A stretch of DNA of 64,000 bases from JBKECO01 sp047974745 (GTDB lineage: Bacteria; Bacillota; Clostridia; Lachnospirales; Lachnospiraceae): NCBI GenBank assembly GCA_047974745.1, contig JBKECO010000014.1:43443-107442 (forward strand). The letters run 5' to 3'. The notes under the pieces were generated by a model. The model saw only the letters and a program-made list of their open reading frames with translations, was not told the origin of the DNA and searched no databases. Shown piece after piece: positions 25,249 to 34,796 of the stretch. Positions within the stretch are counted from its first letter, which is position 1. Every line of letters starts with the position of its first letter. The position numbers were made by a program, and so were the translations under genes.

Positions 25249-26448
25249 ATGTATATTGCACGTCAGCCTATATTTGATCGTGCCATGCAGCTATATGGCT
25301 ATGAGCTTTTATTCCGAAGCTCAGATTATTCAACTACTTATGGACAGACCTCGTCTGTCGCTGCAACTGCGACAGTTCTGAGTGGATTATTTGAAATTGG
25401 TGTGAAAGAGCTTGTGGGCAGGCACAAGGCCTTTATTAATTTTGACGAAAATACCCTCTACTCAGATGCCATCGAATTGATCGGTCCAGATTCGCTTGTT
25501 GTGGAGATCCTCGAGTATACCCAGCTGAGCGACAAGGTCTTAGAACGCTTGAACTACTTAAAGCAAAAGGATTACCGTATCGCTCTAGATGATTTTACAG
25601 AATCTGTAGAGAATTATCCTGCCGTTCCTCTGGCAAATATCATTAAATTCGATCTGATCGAAACGCCTCTGGCAACGCTTGGGGAGTCAGTCAAATCCGC
25701 TCTTCGCCTGAAAAAGATCCTGCTTGCTGAAAAAATAGAGACAAGGGAAGAATTCATGGAAGCCAAGAAGATGGGCTTTCATCTGTTCCAGGGCTTTTTC
25801 TTCAGCAGACCTTCCATTATCGGAAGTACACACACTCTAAGAGCTGATATCTCCACTTACCAGCGTATTTTGACTGAGATTTCCAAATCAGAACCTTCTT
25901 TTACTGTGATTGCTGATATTATATCCAATGATGTCAATATGGCTTACAGGCTCATGAAGGTGTCTAGCAACAAATACAACGATAAGCAGTCCATCCTTTT
26001 GGCTCTCACAAAGATCGGTCTTGTGGAACTAGAAAGATGGATCAATATATTAATGCTGCAATCCTTGTCTGATAAAAAGGCATGCGAACTGATTCGAACC
26101 TCTATGGTCCGCTCCAAATTTGGTGAGCTGCTTGCCAGAAATACAAAGTACAGTAAGCGAAAAACAGATATTTCTCTGATGTGCCTCTTCAGCACCTTAG
26201 ATGCAATCTTAGACACTGATATGGAGCATGCATTGGATGGAATCCTATTGAGTACCTCGGTCAAACAGGCTTTGATTCACAAATCGGGTCTCTTTCAACC
26301 TATCTATGATATCGTGCTCGCTTCCGAAACTATGAATATCCCGATCATTGACCAGAATGCCAGGCTCCTGAATTTAGAGTCAGACAGGGTTTCCGATTTC
26401 TATATTCAATCACTGCAATGGGCTGATAGTAATATGCTGAAAATGTAA
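25249..26448 (+). CDS. EAL-HDOD signalling protein (YuxH-like)
   Basis: 399 residues, RBS GGGGGGAAGG. The N-terminal EAL domain (about 1-195) starts MYIARQPIFDR. Several metal and substrate residues remain: Glu in YELLF, Asn in FINFD, Glu in VEILE, Asp-Asp in ALDDF, Lys in IIKFD, Glu in AEKIET and the QGFFFSRP end. The EAL triplet itself reads ELL and the loop-6 DFG is DFT with the following loop shortened, so phosphodiesterase activity is uncertain. An HDOD domain follows (about 200-395). Such proteins usually act as c-di-GMP-related regulators. A separate unit from the fru operon. Confidence 0.85.
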   Translation: MYIARQPIFDRAMQLYGYELLFRSSDYSTTYGQTSSVAATATVLSGLFEIGVKELVGRHKAFINFDENTLYSDAIELIGPDSLVVEILEYTQLSDKVLERLNYLKQKDYRIALDDFTESVENYPAVPLANIIKFDLIETPLATLGESVKSALRLKKILLAEKIETREEFMEAKKMGFHLFQGFFFSRPSIIGSTHTLRADISTYQRILTEISKSEPSFTVIADIISNDVNMAYRLMKVSSNKYNDKQSILLALTKIGLVELERWINILMLQSLSDKKACELIRTSMVRSKFGELLARNTKYSKRKTDISLMCLFSTLDAILDTDMEHALDGILLSTSVKQALIHKSGLFQPIYDIVLASETMNIPIIDQNARLLNLESDRVSDFYIQSLQWADSNMLKM

Positions 26449-26473
26449 GATGTGATCCTTTCTCCCGACTTCG

Positions 26474-26502
26474 TTGTAATTATGACGTTTTTCTGTTATA
26501 AT
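26474..26502 (+). promoter_or_regulatory. Promoter of the YjfB-like gene
   Basis: TTGTAA (26474-26479) and TATAAT (26497-26502) with a 17-base spacer, 44 bases before the start codon at 26546. This is a vegetative-type promoter. Confidence 0.7.
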
Positions 26503-26545
26503 CAGGTCAGCAACAGTAAAGGCTCGAACGAAAGGGGAGATGTAC

Positions 26546-26722
26546 ATGGATGTAACAGCTTTGACCTCGCAGTTGATTCCTGCACAGGTAATGCAGCAGG
26601 CAGGTATTCAAGTTCTCGATAACACATTAGAAACTGTAAAGACATTAAACGAAGGAATGGTCAAGATGATGGAGAATTCGGTGAATCCGTCCATCGGTTC
26701 CAATATTGATATTTCTATTTGA
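26546..26722 (+). CDS. YjfB-family putative motility protein
   Basis: 58 residues from the ATG at 26546; an ATG six bases earlier overlaps the AAAGGGGAG binding site. The sequence MDVTALTSQLIPAQVM and the end NIDISI match the YjfB family, small proteins of unknown function often found with motility regulons. It is followed at once by a strong terminator, so it is a single-gene unit. Confidence 0.75.
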   Translation: MDVTALTSQLIPAQVMQQAGIQVLDNTLETVKTLNEGMVKMMENSVNPSIGSNIDISI

Positions 26723-26740
26723 ACCTGAATCGAACAATAT

Positions 26741-26765
26741 AAAAAGGAGCATAAGCTCCTTTTTT
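26741..26765. terminator. Bidirectional terminator between convergent genes
   Basis: AAAAAGGAGC (26741-26750) and GCTCCTTTTT (26756-26765 by pairing) form a ten-base-pair hairpin with a short loop. It serves the YjfB-like gene on the plus strand and the flavoprotein gene ending at 26775 on the minus strand. Confidence 0.85.
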
Positions 26766-26774
26766 GTTTGTCTG

Positions 26775-28157
26775 TTATTGCTGGTCAGCCTGACCAGCAG
26801 CAATCAGGTCAGCAACATAGACGCCGCTGGCAGATGCATGTGATAAGGAATGTGTGACTCCGCTTCCATCCCCGATGACATACAAGCCCTTAAGCCTTGT
26901 CTCCAGATTTTCATCTATCGCCACTTCCATATTGTAGAATTTCACCTCAACGCCGTAGAGCAGGGTATCTTCATTTGCAGTTCCCGGTGCGATCTTATCC
27001 AGTGCATAGATCATTTCAATGATTCCATCCAGTATACGTTTTGGCAGTACCAGGCTCAGATCTCCTGGTGTTGCTGTCAGGGTCGGACGAACTGTGCCTT
27101 CCTCAAGTCTGGATGTATTGCTCCGTCTGCCTCGTTCCAAATCACCAAATCTTTGAACGATGACTCCGCCTCCCAGCATATTTGATATTCTGGCAATACT
27201 TTCTCCGTATTCATTACTGTCTTTAAATGGTTCCGAAAAATGTTTTGCAACCAAAAGTGCAAAGTTCGTATTTTCAGTTTTCATGGAAGGATCTTCAAAA
27301 CTATGACCATTCACAGTGACGATCCCATTCGTATTCTCATTTACCACGATCCCATTTGGATTCATACAGAACGTGCGGACCCTGTCTTCGAATTTTTCCG
27401 TTCGATAAACAATCTTGCTCTCATACAGTGCATCCGTCAGATCTGAAAAAATTACTGCAGGCAGCTCGACCCGTACTCCTATGTCAACACGGTTCGATTT
27501 GGTCGGTATGTCAAGCTCCTTACAGATCGCCTCCATCCATTTACTTCCGCTTCTGCCTACAGAAACAATACACTGAGCAGCTTGTGCCGACCCACCTTCA
27601 AAATGAACCCGATATCCATCACTTATCTTCTCTAACTTTTGTATTGGTGTATCGAACAAGAATGTAATATGATCCTTCATATATGCATAGAGATGCTCTA
27701 GCACGATATAATTGACATCTGTACCCAGATGCCGCACTGAGGCGTCCAGCAATGTCAGCTTGTTCTGCATACAGATCTTTTTGAAATCACTTCCGGCGGT
27801 CGAATACTTCTTTGTTCCTTCTCCGCCAAATTCCATGTTGATATCATCCACGTATTCCATCAGCTCAATCGCTTTTTCTTTACCAATGAATTCGTGGAGG
27901 GTTCCTCCAAAATCGTTCGTAATATTATATTTCCCATCCGAAAAAGCGCCTGCACCGCCAAATCCATTCATGATTGAACAGGACTTACAATTAATACAGC
28001 TTAGGACTTTTTTTCCATCAATGGGACAAAATCTATTTTTTAGTTCATGTCCGGCTTCAAACACTGCCACTTTGAGCTCCGGTCGCTTTTTCATCAGTTC
28101 ATACGCGGAAAAGATTCCACCTGGTCCGGCACCAATAATGATTACATCAAATTCCAT
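26775..28157 (-). CDS. FAD-dependent dehydrogenase (COG2509-type)
   Basis: 460 residues. The N-terminal dinucleotide-binding motif IIGAGPGGIFSAYEL (about 6-20) is followed by a cysteine cluster within CPIDGKKVLSCINCKSC (about 43-60), then GFGGAGAFSDGKYN. The C-terminal FAD motif GLYVIGDGSG is near residue 430. This matches the COG2509 group of uncharacterised FAD-dependent oxidoreductases common in clostridia. Substrate unknown. It appears to be a single gene. Confidence 0.8.
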   Translation of the reverse strand: MEFDVIIIGAGPGGIFSAYELMKKRPELKVAVFEAGHELKNRFCPIDGKKVLSCINCKSCSIMNGFGGAGAFSDGKYNITNDFGGTLHEFIGKEKAIELMEYVDDINMEFGGEGTKKYSTAGSDFKKICMQNKLTLLDASVRHLGTDVNYIVLEHLYAYMKDHITFLFDTPIQKLEKISDGYRVHFEGGSAQAAQCIVSVGRSGSKWMEAICKELDIPTKSNRVDIGVRVELPAVIFSDLTDALYESKIVYRTEKFEDRVRTFCMNPNGIVVNENTNGIVTVNGHSFEDPSMKTENTNFALLVAKHFSEPFKDSNEYGESIARISNMLGGGVIVQRFGDLERGRRSNTSRLEEGTVRPTLTATPGDLSLVLPKRILDGIIEMIYALDKIAPGTANEDTLLYGVEVKFYNMEVAIDENLETRLKGLYVIGDGSGVTHSLSHASASGVYVADLIAAGQADQQ

Positions 28158-28352
28158 CTTATTCTTCCCTCTTCCTTTCTAAAAAAACCAACCTATTATA
28201 TCATGAACCCAAAATATATGCCAACAATATCTTCAATTTATTGTTTTGCCACTATTATTTATCGTTTTACGATAAATATATATTGACTTTATTTAATAAT
28301 GTATTATAATGACCTTATCATGTGATAAAAACCCAGACAAAGGAGTTATTTT

Positions 28353-28832
28353 ATGAAACAAACTTATATCGCCGGAAGGTTAAAACTGATCTGTATTGTC
28401 TTTGCTCTTGCCGGCCTACTGTTTTTCCTGGTTTTTGTTCCGTTCTTTGCATCAAGGACAGTGCTTGCAGATGCTGTCTATGCCAGAATCTATATCCCTG
28501 GAATGTTCCTAGCTTATACGATCGGCATTCTCTGCTATCTGATCTTATATCAGTTTTGGAAGGTTACCATTAAAATCGGGCAGAATCATTCATTTTGCTT
28601 GGAGAATGTACATGCATTTTTGTGGATGAGCCGCTTTTCTCTGGCTATTTCAGGACTGTGTCTGATCTTTCTGCTGTATACCATTGTTACTGACAGTATA
28701 TTTCCAGGTGCCATACTCCTGACTGTCATTCTGCTGTTGATTGGTCTGGCACTGACGATACTTACGAGTGCGCTCTCGCATCTGATCGAGCATGCATATG
28801 AGCTGCAGCAGGAAAATGACCTGACAATTTAA
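28353..28832 (+). CDS. DUF2975 membrane protein
   Basis: 159 residues with four membrane helices (about 15-35, 50-70, 92-110, 118-140). This size and layout match DUF2975 proteins, which are nearly always encoded next to a small Xre/YozG-type helix-turn-helix protein, as is the case here ten bases downstream. Role unknown; the pair may be a membrane-linked regulatory system. RBS AAAGGAG. Confidence 0.75.
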   Translation: MKQTYIAGRLKLICIVFALAGLLFFLVFVPFFASRTVLADAVYARIYIPGMFLAYTIGILCYLILYQFWKVTIKIGQNHSFCLENVHAFLWMSRFSLAISGLCLIFLLYTIVTDSIFPGAILLTVILLLIGLALTILTSALSHLIEHAYELQQENDLTI

Positions 28833-28842
28833 GGAGAAAACT

Positions 28843-29058
28843 ATGGCAATCATTTTTAATATCGATGTTATGCTGGCCAAACGAAAGATGAGTGTGACAG
28901 AGCTTTCAGAAAGAGTCGGTATCACCATGGCCAATATATCTATTCTAAAAAACGGTAAAGCGAAAGCTGTGAAAGTAGATACGCTGGATAAGATCTGTGA
29001 TGCTCTGCAGTGTCAGCCCGGCGATATTCTCGAGTGGCAAAAGGAGGATCATTCATGA
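28843..29058 (+). CDS. Small Xre/YozG-type helix-turn-helix regulator
   Basis: 71 residues, RBS AAGGAG. One Cro/CI-type helix-turn-helix domain (MSVTELSERVGITMANISILKNGKAKAV, then TLDKICDALQCQPGDILEW). Stops within the ATG of the next gene (ATGA). Probably regulates its own operon with the DUF2975 partner. Confidence 0.85.
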   Translation: MAIIFNIDVMLAKRKMSVTELSERVGITMANISILKNGKAKAVKVDTLDKICDALQCQPGDILEWQKEDHS

Positions 29059-30503
29059 ACACTGAATTTAATTATACGAACCGAGACAGAATACTTGCAA
29101 TCCTGATTCTCATTTTTTCCTTTGGCTATGTACAATTTGTGATCTGGCATCAGACAGGTTTCTTTACAAGCATTTTTTTTATCGCTCTGGCTCTCTTTTT
29201 CCTTGTGGCTGCAAGAGTCGATGGGAAAAAGATAACAAAATACAACTATTTCCTGCTGATCCTGATTTTACTATTTAGTACGGTATACACAATAAGCGCG
29301 AACAGCCTGATCCACTTTCTTGTCACCTGTTTCTTGTTTGTTGGCGGCTCCTATTTCATTTTTTGTCTGTATCAGGAAACAAAGACCTTCTCAGAGTTTT
29401 TCTTTCTGGATCTGATTCAGTCAGGTCTGATACAGCCCTTTTACAGCTTTGGTAAACTGATTCCCGCTTTGTTTTATCGAAGAAAGCAGGAAAAACCAAT
29501 CACCGGTCACATTTTTGCGATGATAGCAGGATTTGTTGTACTGCTGCCCTTTACCTTCATCATCGCATCCTTGCTGATGAGCGCTGACAGTGGAGTGGAG
29601 CGAATGCTGTCCAATCTATTTTCTATAAATTTGTTCGATACATCACAAATTGTCAAAGTCATATTTAGTATTATAATTGCCTTCTACCTGTTCGGCTCTT
29701 ATTTTTCAAATAAGCATCATTACGTTCCCGGATACTTTCATAGCAGCAATTATCAGGGGATCGTGAATCAGTGCAAGCGTATTCCGGCTCTGTTCTTCTT
29801 TTCCGGTATTGCACCGATTTTATTCCTGTACGTGATTTATTTTATATCCCAGCTGCAGTATTATATTGGTGCATTTTCAGGAACACTTCCAGCCGAGTTC
29901 ACATTTGCTGAATATGCCCGACGCGGCTTCTTTGAGCTGAGTACGATAGCTGTTCTCAATCTGCTCCTGTTCATTGGCATTCAACTTACTGCAAAAAGCA
30001 TCGGTGCCATTAGTCAAAGTATTTTAAAGACCTACAACATTATAATCAGTGTATTTACATTGATCCTGCTTTCAACTGCTTTCTGTAAAATGCTGATGTA
30101 TATACAGGCATATGGTCTGACATCGCTTCGAGTATATACGACCTGGTTCATGGTTCTGATTGCTGTTATTTTTGTACTCCTGATCATAAAAGAGATCTTT
30201 TCTTCCTTCCCTGTAATCAGGGCATGTATGATAGGTTTTCTGACTATGTTCGTAATCCTGTGCTTTTCCAATATTGACAAACAAATAGCTCGATATAATA
30301 TGATGGCAGCTGAGCAGGGGCAGATCGAGGAACTGGATCTATATGCACTCAGTACATTATCCGATGATGCAGCATATTATCTGGTGCAGAATGGTGTGAC
30401 GGATTACAACGAGAATCTCATCTGGAAATTTGACGCAGATCCATACGCAAGATACCATATTTCATCCTATCTACTATACCAGTACCTGCAGCAAACTAAC
30501 TGA
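29055..30503 (+). CDS. Multi-pass membrane protein (DUF4153/DUF4173-like)
   Basis: 482 residues from the ATG at 29055, seven bases after GGAGG inside the upstream gene. About 11-12 membrane helices with an IQPFYSFGKLIPALF loop and a soluble C-terminal tail (about 415-482). Architecture resembles the DUF4153/DUF4173 membrane families, which often sit next to DUF2975/HTH pairs. Function unknown. The end overlaps the convergent sigH by eight bases. Confidence 0.6.
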   Translation: MNTEFNYTNRDRILAILILIFSFGYVQFVIWHQTGFFTSIFFIALALFFLVAARVDGKKITKYNYFLLILILLFSTVYTISANSLIHFLVTCFLFVGGSYFIFCLYQETKTFSEFFFLDLIQSGLIQPFYSFGKLIPALFYRRKQEKPITGHIFAMIAGFVVLLPFTFIIASLLMSADSGVERMLSNLFSINLFDTSQIVKVIFSIIIAFYLFGSYFSNKHHYVPGYFHSSNYQGIVNQCKRIPALFFFSGIAPILFLYVIYFISQLQYYIGAFSGTLPAEFTFAEYARRGFFELSTIAVLNLLLFIGIQLTAKSIGAISQSILKTYNIIISVFTLILLSTAFCKMLMYIQAYGLTSLRVYTTWFMVLIAVIFVLLIIKEIFSSFPVIRACMIGFLTMFVILCFSNIDKQIARYNMMAAEQGQIEELDLYALSTLSDDAAYYLVQNGVTDYNENLIWKFDADPYARYHISSYLLYQYLQQTN

Positions 30504-31083
30504 TCATTTTCTGGCGGATTCTTTGAATCGCATTATCGATCGATTTGAGAGGCTTCTTCATTTCGACTGCAATCTGCTGATAATTCATTCCGTCTAAAAT
30601 ATAGTCAAAGACCTGCTTTTCCAGTGGACTCAGCCTCTTTTTGACCTCTAGAATACGACTGGTGAAGTTCTCTTTATAGATCACCATCGTCTCAGGATTG
30701 GTATTCCAGTCAGACTCAAGGTATTCTAGTAAGGGATTTCCTTCTTCTTTGGATTCATACAAAGAAACATAGCTGTTGAGCGGAGCATGCTTTTTCCTCT
30801 GTGACGCTTCAACAGCTGTATACATCTGTCTGGTAATACAAAGATCTGCAAAGTAAAAAAAAGAGGCTTCTTTCTTTTCATCAAATCCCTGTATCGACTG
30901 GAAGAGACCGATCATCCCTTCCTGAATCAGATCCTCTGTTTCTCCGCCAATTAAGAACAGAGACTTTGCTTTTTTTAATACAAGGGGCTTATATTTTGTC
31001 AACAGGTGATCCATGATTTCCTGATCTCCCTGTCTCAGTCGAAGAATCAGCTCTTCATCTCTTTGATTCTGATAATTTGGCAT
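30496..31083 (-). CDS. sigH: RNA polymerase sigma-H factor
   Basis: 195 residues. Region 2 (AKSLFLIGGETEDLIQEGMIGLFQSIQGFDE, about 38-70) and region 4 (SPLEKQVFDYILDGMNYQQIAVEM, about 150-175) are clear, as in SigH, which drives stationary-phase and early sporulation genes. The chromosomal neighbourhood (cysS-mrnC-rlmB-sigH) is the classic Firmicute order. It is slightly shorter than the Bacillus protein. Last gene of that operon. Confidence 0.9.
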   Translation of the reverse strand: MPNYQNQRDEELILRLRQGDQEIMDHLLTKYKPLVLKKAKSLFLIGGETEDLIQEGMIGLFQSIQGFDEKKEASFFYFADLCITRQMYTAVEASQRKKHAPLNSYVSLYESKEEGNPLLEYLESDWNTNPETMVIYKENFTSRILEVKKRLSPLEKQVFDYILDGMNYQQIAVEMKKPLKSIDNAIQRIRQKMIS

Positions 31084-31109
31084 CTCGGCTCCTATCAGGT
31101 GCTGTACTG

Positions 31110-31877
31110 CTACTGTCGCTGACGAACAATCTCATATGCCAGAACACCTGCAGCTACGGAGGCATTTAAGGAATCAATATCTCCCTTCATGGGGATCGAA
31201 GCGACAAAATCACAATTTTTTCTGACGAGCTCAGACACACCCTCACCTTCGTTACCGATCACCATTCCAATAGGACCTTTCAGGTTCAGCTGATACATTG
31301 TGGTACCTCCCATATCTGCGCATACGAACCACATTCCCTGCTCCTTCAGATCTTTAATTACTGCATTCAGATTCGTCACCTTTGCTACAGGTGTATAGTT
31401 GAGTGCACCGGCCGATGTCTTCGCAACAATTGCAGTCAGACCTACCGCTCTTCTTTTGGGAATAATCACACCATGGGCTCCCGCCAGATTTGCTGTACGG
31501 ATGATCGCACCGAGATTATGGGGATCTTCTATATTATCAAGCAGGAAAATGAATGGATCTTCGCCCTTTTCCTTTGCACGGTCGAGGATATCTTCGACTG
31601 TAGCATACTCATAGGCAGCTGCCATGGCAATCACGCCCTGGTGCCGCTTGGTCTCACTGAGCTGGTCAAGTCGGTCACGACCGACATAATTAACGATGGT
31701 GTCATGTTTTTTTGCTTCTCTTAGTATTGTCTGGATCGGTCCGTCCTTACTATTCTCCAAAACAAATAGCTTATCCACAGTTCTTCCAGAACGAAATGCT
31801 TCTAATACTGCATTTCGTCCTTCTATTTTCAGGTCATCTGACTTTGGACCATCTATCTTTTGTTCCTCAAATTCCAT
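31110..31877 (-). CDS. rlmB: 23S rRNA (guanosine-2'-O-)-methyltransferase RlmB
   Basis: 255 residues, SpoU/TrmH family. An N-terminal substrate-binding domain (KIEGRNAVLEAF, about 17-28) and the knotted methyltransferase domain with its three motifs: DPHNLGAIIRTA (about 117), GNEGEGV (about 205) and SLNASVAAGVL (about 236). Modifies 23S rRNA with SAM. Twelve bases after mrnC. Confidence 0.92.
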   Translation of the reverse strand: MEFEEQKIDGPKSDDLKIEGRNAVLEAFRSGRTVDKLFVLENSKDGPIQTILREAKKHDTIVNYVGRDRLDQLSETKRHQGVIAMAAAYEYATVEDILDRAKEKGEDPFIFLLDNIEDPHNLGAIIRTANLAGAHGVIIPKRRAVGLTAIVAKTSAGALNYTPVAKVTNLNAVIKDLKEQGMWFVCADMGGTTMYQLNLKGPIGMVIGNEGEGVSELVRKNCDFVASIPMKGDIDSLNASVAAGVLAYEIVRQRQ

Positions 31878-31889
31878 ACTTATTTTCTC

Positions 31890-32324
31890 CTACAGTTTCA
31901 GATGAATCTCATGGATTCCAATTTTTATCAACTCTACGATTCTGTCCATTTCATTGTTCAGATACAAATATCCCATCAGTGCTTCAAAGCCTGTTGCCTT
32001 TCTATAATCGATAACGGAAGCGTTTTTGGCCATGGTAGCGGACTTTGCATTTCTTCCTCTTCGATAGACAGATTCTTCTTCTTTATTAAGGAAGGGCATC
32101 AGCTTGTCTGACATTTTCGCCTGTGTTTCTGCCTTGACGACATGGCTCGTCTGATGATGCAGATCCTTTGTTCTGGCATTTCCCTTCCCCACAATGATGG
32201 TTCGAATGATCAAATCATAAATTCCATCACCAATATAAGCAAGGGTCAGTGGTGAATAGGATCGAATGTCGATCTCTGGAAGTGCGAACTGTTCCTGAAT
32301 GTATGCTTCTAAGCCCTTTTCCAT
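31890..32324 (-). CDS. mrnC: Mini-ribonuclease III
   Basis: 144 residues: an RNase III catalytic domain alone, without the double-stranded RNA-binding domain. The motif LAYIGDGIYDLIIRT (about 28-42) holds the catalytic Asp residues, and the KAETQAKMSDKLMP segment follows. It matures 23S rRNA ends in Firmicutes. The start overlaps cysS by 16 bases, and the gene leads into rlmB, another 23S rRNA enzyme. Confidence 0.93.
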   Translation of the reverse strand: MEKGLEAYIQEQFALPEIDIRSYSPLTLAYIGDGIYDLIIRTIIVGKGNARTKDLHHQTSHVVKAETQAKMSDKLMPFLNKEEESVYRRGRNAKSATMAKNASVIDYRKATGFEALMGYLYLNNEMDRIVELIKIGIHEIHLKL

Positions 32325-33715
32325 TTAACACCTTCTCTAGTATCCTCCAGAATAATGCCCTTAGACAGTAATTCGTCTCTAATTTCATCTGCGCGAGCAA
32401 AATTTCTATCTTTTCTGGCATTCTGTCGCTGGGAGATCAGATCCTCGATATCTTCATCCAGTATTTCTTCTTCAATACTGATTTCTATGCCCAAAATATC
32501 ACATAGCTTCACAATAAGCTGATTCAGACTTTCCAGATACTCAAAAGTATTTTCAGAGGATGCGTTGGTATTACTGAATTTGACCAGTTCAAAAACCGCT
32601 GCTATCGCATCTGCAGTATTAAAATCATCATCCATTGCAGATTCAAATTTCTCTTGAAATGTCCTAGCCTGCTGCAGGAGCTGCAGCTCCTCCCGGGTCA
32701 TCTGCACAGTTTCTGACGCCTTCATCAGATGGCCAAGATTCGCTGATGCTGTCTTGATTCGCTCCAGTCCGTTTCTTGCGGCTTCCATAAGCTCTTCACT
32801 AAAGTTCAATGGACTTCTATAGTGGGCACTGAGCATAAAGAATCGAAGGATCTCTAAATCATATTTCTCGCCGATTTCTCTAACTGTAAAAAAGTTTCCG
32901 GTGGATTTTGACATTTTTTTATTATCAATATTTAAAAAGGCATTATGAATCCAGTATTTTGCAAATTCCTTCTCATTCGCCGCTTCACTCTGGGCAATCT
33001 CGTTCTCATGATGAGGAAAGACCAGATCCTCTCCTCCTGCATGAATATCGATTTTATCACCAAGATATTTTTTTGACATCACAGAGCATTCTATGTGCCA
33101 GCCAGGTCTGCCCTTGCTCCAGGGTGACTCCCAATAGGGTTCTCCATCCTTCTTTGGTTTCCAAAGAACAAAATCCAGATCATCCTCTTTCAAATCGCCG
33201 CTCACCTTAATATCACGGTGCCCCGACTGCAGATCGTCCAGGTTCTTATGGGAAAGCTTCCCATAGTCTGCAAATTTTCTGGTACGATAATAAACAGTTC
33301 CGTCCTCGGCACGATAGGCATAGCCCTTTCGGATCAGTTCAGATATCATCTCGATCATTCCATCGATTTCCTGAGTCGCAAGCGGGTGCGTGGTAGCTGG
33401 TCTGATATTCATGGATTCCATATCTTTTTTGCACTCAGCGATATACCGCTGTGCGATTTCTTCAGCAGGAACGCCTTCTTCCACTGCCTTCTTAATGATC
33501 TTGTCATCCACATCCGTAAAATTCGAAACAAAATTCACATCCAGACCTTTATATTCCATATATCTTCTGACTGTATCAAATACGATCATTGGTCTTGCAT
33601 TCCCGATATGAATTAAATTATAGACGGTAGGCCCGCATACATACATGCGCACTTTTCCTTCCTCGATTGGAACGAATTCTTCTTTTTGCTTTGACAGTGT
33701 ATTATAGACTTTCAT
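32309..33715 (-). CDS. cysS: Cysteinyl-tRNA synthetase
   Basis: 468 residues, full length for the family. The HIGH motif reads HIGNARP (about 36-42) and the KMSKS motif is exact (about 268-272). Zinc-binding residues are visible in the MYVCGP and IECSVMS segments. Charges tRNA-Cys. Its start overlaps cysE by 14 bases and both lie behind a T-box leader, so transcription rises when tRNA-Cys is uncharged. Confidence 0.95.
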   Translation of the reverse strand: MKVYNTLSKQKEEFVPIEEGKVRMYVCGPTVYNLIHIGNARPMIVFDTVRRYMEYKGLDVNFVSNFTDVDDKIIKKAVEEGVPAEEIAQRYIAECKKDMESMNIRPATTHPLATQEIDGMIEMISELIRKGYAYRAEDGTVYYRTRKFADYGKLSHKNLDDLQSGHRDIKVSGDLKEDDLDFVLWKPKKDGEPYWESPWSKGRPGWHIECSVMSKKYLGDKIDIHAGGEDLVFPHHENEIAQSEAANEKEFAKYWIHNAFLNIDNKKMSKSTGNFFTVREIGEKYDLEILRFFMLSAHYRSPLNFSEELMEAARNGLERIKTASANLGHLMKASETVQMTREELQLLQQARTFQEKFESAMDDDFNTADAIAAVFELVKFSNTNASSENTFEYLESLNQLIVKLCDILGIEISIEEEILDEDIEDLISQRQNARKDRNFARADEIRDELLSKGIILEDTREGVKWKRA

Positions 33716-34469
33716 TTTCGTTCCCTTTCTTAATTTCCTGGGTCTGCTGATTCTTCTCTATATAGTTCGTGCAGTTCTCTTCTAAAAATGCAATGTTCTT
33801 ATCCAGATTCTGTCCCATTTTCTGCAGCAGCTGTTCAAGATCTACAAGCTTATCCACCATTGTGGAATTGATCCTTTGCAACGCCTGAATTTCTTCCTTG
33901 ACGGGGTCTGGTAAATGTACTTGATCCATATCACTCCTCGGTACTTTCTGATTATCTATTTTTACAATACGTCCCGGAACTCCAACCACGGTGCAGTTCG
34001 GCGGCACTTCCTCAAGAACGACACTGCCCGCTCCGATCTTGGAATTTTCTCCAACTGTGAAAGAGCCAATCACCCTGGCTCCGGCACTAATCATAACATT
34101 GTCTTTGATCGTTGGATGCCTTTTTCCTGATTCCTTGCCTGTTCCTCCCAGTGTAACGCCCTGATAGATCGTCACGTTATCGCCAATGATCGTTGTTTCG
34201 CCGATTACGACTCCGGCACCATGGTCGATAAAGAATCCTTTCCCAATCTCAGCACCGGGATGTATTTCGATTCCTGTTCTTCTGGCAGCACGCTGGGAAA
34301 TTGCCCTTGCTCTGAAGTAATGGCCTTTTAAATACAGCTTATGGGCTCGTCTGTAGCTGATCATGACCTTAAAGGTAGGGTATAGCAATACCTCCATTGG
34401 AGATTTTATCGACGGATCACGTTCTTTGATTACCTGAAACTCTTCTTTGATATGCAAAATTATTCCCAT
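33702..34469 (-). CDS. cysE: Serine O-acetyltransferase
   Basis: 255 residues. The left-handed beta-helix of hexapeptide repeats (about 75-180: IHPGAEIGKGFFIDHG, VVIGETTIIGDNVTIYQGVTLGG) is typical of CysE. A helical tail (about 205-255) is somewhat longer than usual. It makes O-acetylserine, the cysteine precursor, from serine and acetyl-CoA. First gene after the T-box leader. Confidence 0.93.
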   Translation of the reverse strand: MGIILHIKEEFQVIKERDPSIKSPMEVLLYPTFKVMISYRRAHKLYLKGHYFRARAISQRAARRTGIEIHPGAEIGKGFFIDHGAGVVIGETTIIGDNVTIYQGVTLGGTGKESGKRHPTIKDNVMISAGARVIGSFTVGENSKIGAGSVVLEEVPPNCTVVGVPGRIVKIDNQKVPRSDMDQVHLPDPVKEEIQALQRINSTMVDKLVDLEQLLQKMGQNLDKNIAFLEENCTNYIEKNQQTQEIKKGNENESL

Positions 34470-34536
34470 CTCATATTCCCTCTTTCACCGACAAGCTGCG
34501 TCTGGCATTACCAGAACAACAAACAGAACCACAAAA

Positions 34537-34790
34537 TAATTCTCTCTGATTAGAGACGAATTACTCCGCGGTTCCACTCTATTTAAAGCATATTGCTTTC
34601 ACTTAAAACGTAACGTGTCCAAACGTATCCGGATACTTTATTCCCCGGATCTGCTCACGGATGCACTTCAAAAACCATGTATCAGACCGCTTTCAGCCCG
34701 GGGCGGTCATTCTCTTTGATACAATCTGTTCTTTACTTTCTCCGCTCTCTGCATTTTCCTACTATTCTGATATGCAAGGCATTATCTCTA
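34537..34790 (-). promoter_or_regulatory. T-box riboswitch for the cysE-cysS operon
   Basis: On the minus strand AGAGTGGAACCGCG (complement of 34567-34580) matches the T-box antiterminator core. A terminator stem follows (34537-34563: TAATTC-TCTCT pairing with AGAGAGAATTA), then TTTT. Upstream lies a structured leader of about 200 bases. T-box leaders sense uncharged tRNA. The downstream genes make tRNA-Cys the expected partner; I could not fix the specifier codon with certainty. Confidence 0.85.
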
Positions 34791-34796
34791 TGTATA

